Below, piece by piece: positions 9,028 to 16,076 of a DNA stretch of 64,000 bases. The position numbers and the translations under genes are program-made. The stretch is from Microvirga arsenatis (GTDB lineage Bacteria > Pseudomonadota > Alphaproteobacteria > Rhizobiales > Beijerinckiaceae): contig NZ_JAAAXJ010000001.1 in NCBI RefSeq assembly GCF_009910705.1, positions 372,001 to 436,000 of the forward strand. Reading direction: 5' to 3'. Positions within the stretch are counted from its first letter, which is position 1, and each line of letters starts with the position of its first letter. The notes beneath the pieces were generated by a model, which saw only the letters and a program-made list of their open reading frames with translations, did no database searches and was not told the origin of the DNA.

Positions 9028-10549
9028 GGTCCGCCTCCCTCTTGCCTTCATGCCCATGCGCCATGGCAGCCATGACCGTCTGTTCGTTGATCGCCTCTCC
9101 CTTGAGTTCCGCGACCGTGCGCCCGTCCCTGAGAACGAAGATGCGGCTTGCCGCCTCCACCACCTCTTCAAGCTCCGAGGAAATCATCAGGACACCGAGG
9201 CCCTGTCCTGCCAGCTCCCGGATCAGGCTCAGGATCTCGGCCTTGGCGCCGACATCGATGCCTCGGGTGGGCTCATCAAGGATGAGCAGCTTGGGGTTCA
9301 TGCAGAGCCAGCGGGCGAGCAGCACCTTCTGCTGGTTGCCGCCGGAGAGTTCACGGATGCGCTGTTCCGGCCCGGAGCAGCGGATGCCAAGGCGCCTGAT
9401 GAACTGGTCGACGATTTCCCGGCTGCGCGCCTCGTCAACGATGCCGCGTCTGGCCAGCTGCGGCATGAGAGCGAGCGTCAGGTTCTCGCGCACCGACATG
9501 TCCGGAATGATGCCTTCGAGTTTCCGATCCTCGGAGCAGAAGCCCATGCCGGCCTTGATCGCGTCCGAAGGGGCGTGAACCGCATTGATGCGGCCATCGA
9601 AAGCGATGGTGCCGGCATCCGGCTTGTCGGCCCCGAAGACGGCGCGGGCCGATTCCGTCCGGCCTGCGCCAAGCAGGCCCGCCAGCCCGACGATTTCTCC
9701 CGGCCGTACATCGAAGCTGACATCGCGGACCATGCGGCCGGCAGCAAGACTGCCGACTTTCAGAACCGGCTCACGCGCGCTGCCATCGGCTTCAGCGGTA
9801 TGACTCCCTTCCTGCAGCACCTGGGTCAGCTCTCGCCCAAGCATGGAGGTGACCAGGTCGAGCCGCGACAGCTGCGCCATGGAAGCCACCTGCACGGTGC
9901 GGCCGTCACGCATGATGGTGACCCGGTCGCAGACAGCATAGAGCTCGTCGAGCTTGTGGCTGACGAAGATCACCGAGACCCCCTCGGCCTTAAGCTGGCG
10001 AATGACGCCGAACAGCACCCCGACCTCGCGCTCGTCGAGAGAGGAGGTGGGCTCGTCCATGATGACGAGCTTGGCTTCGAACCCGATGGCGCGAGCGATT
10101 GCAACCATCTGCTGCACGGCGGTCGGATAGGCCATGAGCGGACGGCGCACGTCGATCTCGATGTTGAACCGAGCCAGCAGGCTTTTCGCCTCTGCGTGCA
10201 TGGCCGGCCAGTCCAGGAGCCCGAAGCGGCGCTTCTCCCGCCCGAGACAGATGTTCTCGGTGACGGATCGATAGGGCACTAGGTTGATTTCCTGGTAGAT
10301 CGTGCTGATGCCGGCACCCTGAGCCTCCTGGGGTGAGGAGAACTCCACCGACCTCCCGTCGAAGAGGATCTCGCCCGCATCCTTCCTGTAATAGCCGGTC
10401 AGAATCTTGATCAGCGTCGACTTGCCGGCGCCGTTCTGGCCGATCAGCGCATGGACCTCGCCTTTCTCCACCACGAGCTCGGCCGAGCGCAGGGCCGGAA
10501 TGCCGGCGAAACGCTTGTCGATGCCCTGCATGGAGAGAAGCGGCGCCAT
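9020..10549 (-). CDS. Sugar ABC transporter ATP-binding protein with two ABC cassettes, YtfR/RbsA-like
   Basis: This 509-residue cytoplasmic ATPase powers the importer. The N-terminal cassette has Walker A GQNGAGKST and Walker B VIMDEPTSS. The C-terminal cassette has the usual degenerate first motif (AGLLGAGRTE), signature LSGGNQQKV and Walker B LILDEPTRGID. This asymmetric double cassette is diagnostic of the RbsA/MglA/YtfR class. I prefer the ATG at 10549, which has GGAG six bases upstream; another in-frame ATG at 10564 lacks a ribosome site. It ends inside the start of the first permease gene. Confidence 0.93.
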   Translation of the reverse strand: MAPLLSMQGIDKRFAGIPALRSAELVVEKGEVHALIGQNGAGKSTLIKILTGYYRKDAGEILFDGRSVEFSSPQEAQGAGISTIYQEINLVPYRSVTENICLGREKRRFGLLDWPAMHAEAKSLLARFNIEIDVRRPLMAYPTAVQQMVAIARAIGFEAKLVIMDEPTSSLDEREVGVLFGVIRQLKAEGVSVIFVSHKLDELYAVCDRVTIMRDGRTVQVASMAQLSRLDLVTSMLGRELTQVLQEGSHTAEADGSAREPVLKVGSLAAGRMVRDVSFDVRPGEIVGLAGLLGAGRTESARAVFGADKPDAGTIAFDGRINAVHAPSDAIKAGMGFCSEDRKLEGIIPDMSVRENLTLALMPQLARRGIVDEARSREIVDQFIRRLGIRCSGPEQRIRELSGGNQQKVLLARWLCMNPKLLILDEPTRGIDVGAKAEILSLIRELAGQGLGVLMISSELEEVVEAASRIFVLRDGRTVAELKGEAINEQTVMAAMAHGHEGKREADHG

Positions 10550-10618
10550 GGAAGCTCCGTTCATGGATCAGGCCAGACGAAAAGGTGCTGCCCGCAATCG
10601 CGGGCAGCACTTCATCAG

Positions 10619-11596
10619 TCAGTATGCGTCGGCAATGAGCTGAGCCGCGTTCGACTTGTCGAAGAAGCGGTCGGTGTTCACCACCCATGGCTCGATCTGC
10701 TCGCCCTTGGCGTAGCGCATCATGGTCTCGAAGGCCTTGGGCCCGAATTTCGGGTTGCATTCCACCGTCGCGAGCATCTTGCCGTCGATGATGGCCTGCA
10801 AGGCATCGCGCGTGCCATCGATGGAGACGACGATCACATCCTTTCCGGGTTTCTTGCCGGCCGCTTCGAGGGCTGCGATCGCACCGATCGCCATTTCGTC
10901 GTTGTGCGCATAGATGGCGGTCGCGTCGGGGTGGGCCTGCAGCAGCGTCTCCGCCACCTGCCGACCCTTGTCACGGGCGAAATCGCCGGACTGCGAGGCC
11001 ACGATCTTCATGCCCGGATGAGCCTTGATGTAATCCTCAAACCCTTTGCGGCGGTCATTGGCCGGCGAGGAGCCGGTGGTGCCTTCGAGCTGAATGATCT
11101 TGGCATTGCCGCCCATGGCCTTGGTGAGGGCTTCGGCAGCGCGCTTGCCTTCGTCCACGAAGTCCGAGCCGATGAAGGTGACGTAATCCTTGCCGGCTTT
11201 GGCGAGGCTCTGGTCCACGTTCCGGTCGAGCAGAATGACGGGAATGCCCGCGCGTTTGGCCGCCATGACGGCCGGGATGAGGGGCTTCTCTTCGCGGGGA
11301 GCCAGGAAGATCAGGTCGACGCCCTGGGCGATCATCGAGTTGACGTCGGCCACCTGCTTGGCTGCGGAGCCGGCCGCATCGGTATAGACCAGCTGGTGAC
11401 CGAGCTTGGCGGCCTCGGCCTTCATGCTCTCCGTCTGAGCGATGCGCCACGGATTGTTCGACTCGGTCTGCGCGAAGCCGACCTTGTACTTCTCCTTCTG
11501 CTTCAGCTTGGGCAGCTCCTGCGCCGACACGCCGCCGAGGCCCAGACCAAGGGCGGCCACACCTGTTGCGAGTGCAAGAAAAGTCCTTCTCAGCAT
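10619..11596 (-). CDS. Periplasmic sugar-binding protein, YtfQ-like
   Basis: A 325-residue periplasmic type I binding protein. The N-terminus is a signal peptide (RRTFLALATGVAALGLGLG, then VSAQE, cleavage likely after SA). The mature part has the YtfQ-like series VGFAQTESNNPWR, QGVDLIFLAP, ILLDRNVD, QLEGTTGSSPANDRRKGF, QSGDFARDKG and IYAHNDEMAIGA. YtfQ binds galactofuranose/galactopyranose, so a hexose or related sugar acid is a reasonable ligand. Tandem ATGs at 11599 and 11596 follow GGAGGA; the second has better spacing. It is the second gene of the operon, 69 bases before the ATPase. Confidence 0.93.
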   Translation of the reverse strand: MLRRTFLALATGVAALGLGLGGVSAQELPKLKQKEKYKVGFAQTESNNPWRIAQTESMKAEAAKLGHQLVYTDAAGSAAKQVADVNSMIAQGVDLIFLAPREEKPLIPAVMAAKRAGIPVILLDRNVDQSLAKAGKDYVTFIGSDFVDEGKRAAEALTKAMGGNAKIIQLEGTTGSSPANDRRKGFEDYIKAHPGMKIVASQSGDFARDKGRQVAETLLQAHPDATAIYAHNDEMAIGAIAALEAAGKKPGKDVIVVSIDGTRDALQAIIDGKMLATVECNPKFGPKAFETMMRYAKGEQIEPWVVNTDRFFDKSNAAQLIADAY

Positions 11597-11674
11597 CATC
11601 TTCCTCCATCAAGGTTCTGCCCCGTTGGCGGGGTTCTTTCGGTATTGCTGCAGCTCTTTCACGGCTGCAGGCCG

Positions 11675-13147
11675 TCACCAGCGGACGTAAGTCGTCTGCT
11701 TCCGCAGGTATCCGTCGAAACCGTACTTGCCGTCCTCGCCGCCGAGGCCGGAATGCTTCCAGCCGGTGTGAAAGCCCTGAACGAGCTCGCCGCAGGGACG
11801 GTTGACATAGAGTTCGCCGAAGGAGAGCTCCCGCGAGAGCCGCATCACCCGGCGCAGATCGTTGGTGTAGACATAGGCCGAAAGGCCATAGCTGCTGTCG
11901 TTGGCGAAGCCCAGAGCCTGCTCGAAGCTGTCGACGGTCATCACGGGCGCAACCGGGCCAAAGATTTCCCGCTGCATGACCGATGCCTCGTTGCTGTCCA
12001 CGCGCAGGACGGTGGGCTCGAACCAGTGCCCGCGGGCAAATTCGCCCTCCTTCAGGCGCCGCCCGCCCGCGAGAACCTCAGCTCCGGCCGCGATCGCATC
12101 GTTCACGATCTCCTCGACCTTGTCGACTTCGGGTCGGTTCACCTTCGGCCCCATGTCAGGGTTTGTCATGGGGTCGGCAAGGCGCATCTGCTTCACGCGG
12201 GATACGAACTTGTCGAGGAAGGGCTCCGCGATAGCCTTGTGCAGATACATGCGCTCGTTGCAGGTGCAGATCTGCCCACAATTGGTAAAGCGCGAGACGA
12301 TGGCCGCTTCCACGGCCGCATCGATATCCGCGTCATCCAGAACGATGAAGGGCGCTTTGCCGCCGAGTTCGAGGCGGACGACCTTCAACTCATGAGCGCC
12401 CGCTGCGTAGATCTCGCGTCCGGCGCGGACGCTGCCCGTCATGGTGATCATGGCGCTGATGGGCGAGCGCACCAGGGCATCTCCCACACTGCGTCCGTCG
12501 CCCGTTACCACATTGAGCACGCCCTTCGGAATTCCGACTTCACGCGCCAGGCGAGCGATCTCGAGAGCCGAGAGAGGCGTGGATTCGTGCCCTTTCACCA
12601 CCATGGTGTTGCCGGCTACGAGGGCAGGGCCGATCTTGCGTGCTGCGAGCGCTGCCGGATAGTTCCAGGCAGTGAGTCCGACGACCACCCCGAAGGGCAC
12701 CCGGCGGATCCAGACTTCCTCGTTCTGAAAGTCCGACGGAAGAATGTCGCCTTCGATGCGGCGCGCGCTCTCGGCGGCGAAGGTCAGGAAGGTGATGACG
12801 GCATCGATCTCGCCTTCGGCCTGGTTGAGGGGCTTGCCCTGTTCCTGAACGACGATGCGGGCGAGGTGCGTCTTCTCCCGTTTTACGGCGGCGGCGAGAT
12901 CGGTCACGTAGCCGGCCCGGATGATGGGCGGCAAGGCAGCCCAGGCCGGCTGAGCGCGCCTAGCCGCCTCCAGGGCATCGATCGCATCCTCCACCGTTCC
13001 GGCGGGGACGGTGGCGAAGACCGCTTCGTTCGCCGGGTTTTCGACCTCGGACCGTGCATCGGCACGGCCGTCCGTCCAGGCGCCGTCGATATACATCTGG
13101 TAGTGGGTCAGGGCCTCGCCACGACCGGACAGGATCATGCCGGTCAT
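11675..13147 (-). CDS. NAD-dependent aldehyde dehydrogenase, lactaldehyde dehydrogenase (AldA)-like
   Basis: A 490-residue aldehyde dehydrogenase superfamily enzyme with catalytic Glu in LELGGKAPFIV and nucleophile Cys in NCGQICTCNERMY. The C-terminus, QGFHTGWKHSGLGGEDGKYGFDGYL, closely follows E. coli AldA, which oxidises L-lactaldehyde and glycolaldehyde. AldA produces lactate from the lactaldehyde released in 6-deoxyhexose breakdown, consistent with the fuconate-like enzymes in the same operon. The ATG at 13147 has GGGGGA six bases upstream; a GTG 15 bases earlier is less likely. It is the first gene of the minus-strand operon and faces the regulator across an operator-rich gap. Confidence 0.9.
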   Translation of the reverse strand: MTGMILSGRGEALTHYQMYIDGAWTDGRADARSEVENPANEAVFATVPAGTVEDAIDALEAARRAQPAWAALPPIIRAGYVTDLAAAVKREKTHLARIVVQEQGKPLNQAEGEIDAVITFLTFAAESARRIEGDILPSDFQNEEVWIRRVPFGVVVGLTAWNYPAALAARKIGPALVAGNTMVVKGHESTPLSALEIARLAREVGIPKGVLNVVTGDGRSVGDALVRSPISAMITMTGSVRAGREIYAAGAHELKVVRLELGGKAPFIVLDDADIDAAVEAAIVSRFTNCGQICTCNERMYLHKAIAEPFLDKFVSRVKQMRLADPMTNPDMGPKVNRPEVDKVEEIVNDAIAAGAEVLAGGRRLKEGEFARGHWFEPTVLRVDSNEASVMQREIFGPVAPVMTVDSFEQALGFANDSSYGLSAYVYTNDLRRVMRLSRELSFGELYVNRPCGELVQGFHTGWKHSGLGGEDGKYGFDGYLRKQTTYVRW

Positions 13148-13289
13148 GGCTGTCCCCCGCACGATCCTCGGGCGGGAAGCTGCAGGCTAGAGTTCGACAG
13201 CGGGTTGCCTTGGGATGGCGTCACCAGTCTCTCCTCCCTGTACGCTCAAGCGGAGCAGTGTCAAACCAAACGCCAGTTACTGATCTATT

Positions 13290-13300
13290 TGGTTCGACCG
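13290..13300. promoter_or_regulatory. Candidate GntR/FadR-type operator 1
   Basis: TGGTTCGACCG is an imperfect inverted repeat that matches the TGGT-n3-ACCA pattern of FCD-class GntR operators except for the last base. It lies about 143 bases upstream of the aldehyde dehydrogenase start. Binding is inferred. Confidence 0.4.
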
Positions 13301-13429
13301 AAGGGAGGATGGTCGGAGAGCACTTGCCTGTCAAGGGTCTCGAAATCAATCCCGAGCTGTCCCCTCCATTTGTTTTGAGGAGGGAAATTCGAGCCTCTTT
13401 TCCCTAAACAATTCTACAAAGATAGATTT

Positions 13430-13440
13430 TGGTCAGACCA
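13430..13440. promoter_or_regulatory. Candidate GntR/FadR-type operator 2 (perfect palindrome)
   Basis: TGGTCAGACCA is a perfect inverted repeat around a central A and a textbook TGGT-n3-ACCA site for FCD-type GntR regulators. It lies about 87 bases upstream of the regulator start, well placed for autoregulation and control of the divergent operon. Confidence 0.55.
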
Positions 13441-13526
13441 TATGCTACCTGTAAGAAGCTTACGGATCGTCTTTGGCTCCTTAGCCACAGAGACTCGAAG
13501 AATTAGGCGGCAAAATCGAGGTGACC

Positions 13527-14258
13527 ATGGACCAGAGCGAAAAGCTGCATGGCCACGGGGCAATAGGGGCGCGTCGGTCGGATGCGATAGCGGCCGAGTT
13601 GGCGCAGATGATCCAAAATGGAGGCTTCCAGGAGGGTGAGCGGCTCCCGGCCGAGCGCGACCTGATGCAGCGTTATGGCGTGAGCCGTGCGGCCGTCCGG
13701 GAGGCGATCATCACTCTTGCCAATCGCGGACTCATCGAGACGCGCCTTGGACACCGTCCCATCGTGCGCAAGCCCGACTACGAGATTGCGATCGACAAGG
13801 TGGGGAATCTCGTCGGCCATCTCGTCGTGGACAGGAAAGGGGTCTGGAATCTGTTCGAGACCCGGATCTTCCTTGAGGCGGCGCTGGCACGCTGGGCGGC
13901 AAAGCACGCGAGGCGCGACCACCTTGAGGAACTCCGTGCCGCCCTCGAGACGAACCGGGAGGCGATTGGCAATTCCTCCCTGTTCGACCAGACCGACGCC
14001 GCTTTTCATGCGGTGCTCTACCGAATCCCCGGGAATCCGATCTACCCCGCCATTCACAAAGCCTATGTGGAGTGGCTGACCCAACATTGGCGCTCGATGA
14101 GGCGCGGTGCGGACATCGACCAGATGAACTATGCCGGCCACGAGGCCGTCCTCGAGGCTATTCTCGCACGCGACCCGGATTCGGCCGAGGAGGCGATGCG
14201 ACGACACCTGACGGCGGCATGGGAGTTCGTGAGGTCCACCTTTCCGTCGAGCAACTGA
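13527..14258 (+). CDS. GntR-family transcriptional regulator, FadR/FCD subgroup
   Basis: A 243-residue regulator. The N-terminal winged helix (about residues 15-80) has GERLPAERDLMQRYGVSRAAVREAI, typical of GntR. The rest is an all-helical FCD effector domain with the metal-binding D-x3-H of DAAFHAVL and later histidines in GHEAVLEA and MRRHL. Members usually bind a sugar acid or carboxylate and release repression of adjacent catabolic genes. The ATG at 13527 follows GAGGTGA; an in-frame GTG at 13521 is an alternative. It is divergent from the operon starting at 13147, its most probable target. Confidence 0.92.
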   Translation: MDQSEKLHGHGAIGARRSDAIAAELAQMIQNGGFQEGERLPAERDLMQRYGVSRAAVREAIITLANRGLIETRLGHRPIVRKPDYEIAIDKVGNLVGHLVVDRKGVWNLFETRIFLEAALARWAAKHARRDHLEELRAALETNREAIGNSSLFDQTDAAFHAVLYRIPGNPIYPAIHKAYVEWLTQHWRSMRRGADIDQMNYAGHEAVLEAILARDPDSAEEAMRRHLTAAWEFVRSTFPSSN

Positions 14259-14362
14259 GACGGTCTCCTTGTAGCGGCAGGCGGGTGCAGTAACATCCGG
14301 CAATGGGCAGTCATCATGGCGTCACGAAAGCGCCGCTAGAGATCCGCCCAGGAGGAAAGATC

Positions 14363-15511
14363 ATGAACCGCTTTGCACTGCTCGCATCCGCCGCCATCAT
14401 TACTTCGACGACGAGTGGGCCATCCCTGGCTCAGGAGAAGACCCTGACCGGCGCGCCGACTATCGTTGTCGCTCACCGTGGCGCCAGCGGCTATCTGCCC
14501 GAGCACACGCTCGAGGCCTACAAGATGGCGATCGACATGGGAGCGGATTACATCGAGCCCGATCTTGTGGTGACGAAGGACGGCGTGCTGATCGCCCGTC
14601 ACGAGCCGATGCTGAGCGGCACCACCGACGTGGCGAACAGGCCCGAATTCGCATCCCGCAAGACGACCCGCAAGGTCGACGGCGTCGAGACCACCGACTG
14701 GTTCGCCAGCGACTTCACCCTCGCCGAGATCAAGCAACTGCGCGCCAAGCAAGCGATGGCGGATCGCGATCAGTCCAAGAACGGCCAGTTCCAGATCCCA
14801 ACCCTTCAGGAGGTGATCGACCTCGCCAAGAAGGAAGGCTCGGCAAGGGGCAAGACCATCGGGATCGCCCCGGAGACCAAGCACTCCACCTTCCATGCCG
14901 CCCTGGGGCTTCCCATGGAAGACCGCCTGGTGACCGTTCTGAAGGAGGCAGGATGGGCCGATGCGTCTGCACCCGTCGTCATTCAGAGCTTCGAGGTGGC
15001 GAACCTTAAATATCTGAACACGCGTATCGACGTGCGGCTGGCACAGCTGCTGGATGCTGACGACGTGGACAAGGACGGCAACATCGTACTCGCGGCACCT
15101 TACGCCCAGCCCTATGACTTCGTGGTGGTCGGCGACAAGCGCACATACAAGGACCTGCTCACGAAGGAAGGCTTGGCCGAAGTGAAGTCCTATGCCGACA
15201 TCCTGGCGCCGTGGAAGCCCTACATTCTTCCCACCAAGCAGGTCGATCAGAACAACGACGGCAAGGCCGACGACCTGAACGGCGACGGCAAGACGGACGA
15301 GCAGGATCGCGTCCTTGCAGCCCCGACGACGGTGGTGAAGGATGCGCACGCCGCGGGCCTCCAGGTGTTCACCTGGACCTTCCGCAACGAACCGAAGCGC
15401 CTGGCCTCGACCTTCAAGGGCGATCCCGCGGCGGAGTACAAGGCGTTCTACGCCCTCGGGGTGGACGGCCTCTTCAGCGACTTCCCGGACACGGCCGTCA
15501 AGGCGCGCTAG
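14363..15511 (+). CDS. glpQ: Periplasmic glycerophosphodiester phosphodiesterase with calcium-loop-like insert
   Basis: GlpQ hydrolyses glycerophosphodiesters to glycerol-3-phosphate and an alcohol. The 382-residue protein has a signal peptide (cleavage likely after SLAQ) and the catalytic GDPD signature: H38-R39 in VAHRGASGYLPEHT, E64 and D66 in YIEPD, and H80 in ARHEPML. Near residue 295 it carries an acidic stretch, DQNNDGKADD followed by LNGDGKTDEQD, resembling two adjacent EF-hand/dockerin calcium loops. The ATG at 14363 has AGGAGGAA upstream. It follows the GntR gene but has its own terminator, so it may be a separate unit. Confidence 0.92.
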   Translation: MNRFALLASAAIITSTTSGPSLAQEKTLTGAPTIVVAHRGASGYLPEHTLEAYKMAIDMGADYIEPDLVVTKDGVLIARHEPMLSGTTDVANRPEFASRKTTRKVDGVETTDWFASDFTLAEIKQLRAKQAMADRDQSKNGQFQIPTLQEVIDLAKKEGSARGKTIGIAPETKHSTFHAALGLPMEDRLVTVLKEAGWADASAPVVIQSFEVANLKYLNTRIDVRLAQLLDADDVDKDGNIVLAAPYAQPYDFVVVGDKRTYKDLLTKEGLAEVKSYADILAPWKPYILPTKQVDQNNDGKADDLNGDGKTDEQDRVLAAPTTVVKDAHAAGLQVFTWTFRNEPKRLASTFKGDPAAEYKAFYALGVDGLFSDFPDTAVKAR

Positions 15512-15543
15512 ACAAGACGATGCCTTGATCCAGCATTTAAGAG

Positions 15544-15573
15544 GCCCGGCAGCAGGAGCGTTGCCGGGCTTTT
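15544..15573 (+). terminator. Rho-independent terminator after glpQ
   Basis: GCCCGGCA and TGCCGGGC form an 8-bp stem around a 10-base loop, followed at once by TTTT. It lies 33 bases past the glpQ stop. Confidence 0.8.
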
Positions 15574-16076
15574 CATTTGAACCGGGTGCGGAGCAGGAGA
15601 GGAGGCCTGTGGCAGAGCTCAAATCAAGTGACTACGAAAGCGGTTTTACGGACGTGTTACTCCCGAAGCGGCTGTCCTTACATTCTCTGTGCTGGGAAGT
15701 ACTGCCTATGCGCCGTTGTGGCAGTAAGCGGAAAGAATATGGTGAAGCTGGACTTAGCAAGTCTGGGGGAACGAATCTCATAGTCCAATAACGATCAGAG
15801 CAACGTAGACGCCAACTGCATAATGAAGGCATCGAAATGACCTATGTGAAATCGATTTAAATCGATTTCGCAAAGTGCTTTTTATGCTCAAATCTGAATT
15901 TTATTACGGGTGGGATCTGTTCTTCCAAGCGGAGCGGCAGGTCCTGTTACCGGATCCTTGGCGGCTGTCGGACTTTCAGGCTGATAGCTGCCGTTGCGTT
16001 GCTGCTGAACGTTCGGGGCTGACTCGTCCTCGTAAAGAAGGGGTCGTTTGCTACGGCTCTATCCTTGGAGGATCAC
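15574..16076. other. Gene-free stretch upstream of the first RTX gene
   Basis: About 500 bases with no convincing coding region. Open frames here are short, lack ribosome sites and show no recognisable motifs. It holds the perfect palindrome at 15848-15869 within a locally AT-rich part, so it is probably the regulatory region of the RTX gene starting at 16077. Confidence 0.5.
15848..15869. promoter_or_regulatory. Perfect 22-bp palindrome, possible operator
   Basis: The site consists of GAAATCGATTT followed directly by its reverse complement AAATCGATTTC, so it is symmetric over all 22 bases and contains two ATCGAT units. It sits about 208 bases upstream of the RTX protein start. The length and perfect symmetry suggest a regulator site; I cannot name the regulator. 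Confidence 0.45.

Larger units (their letters stand above)
13148..13526. promoter_or_regulatory. Divergent promoter region between the sugar operon and its GntR regulator
   Basis: About 380 bases without a gene separate the aldehyde dehydrogenase (minus) from the FCD-type GntR gene (plus). The central part is more AT-rich than its flanks. Two TGGT-n3-ACC(A/G) elements lie in it (separate entries). Divergent orientation next to a GntR gene is the usual layout for local autoregulated control. No promoter hexamers are clear enough to mark. Confidence 0.6.

Noticed and set aside
10451..13378. A 975-codon open frame on the plus strand
   Set aside because: It lies antisense to the ATPase, binding-protein and aldehyde dehydrogenase genes, which have clear motifs; the translation is His/Arg/Gly-rich and matches nothing. 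It is an open complement in GC-rich DNA.
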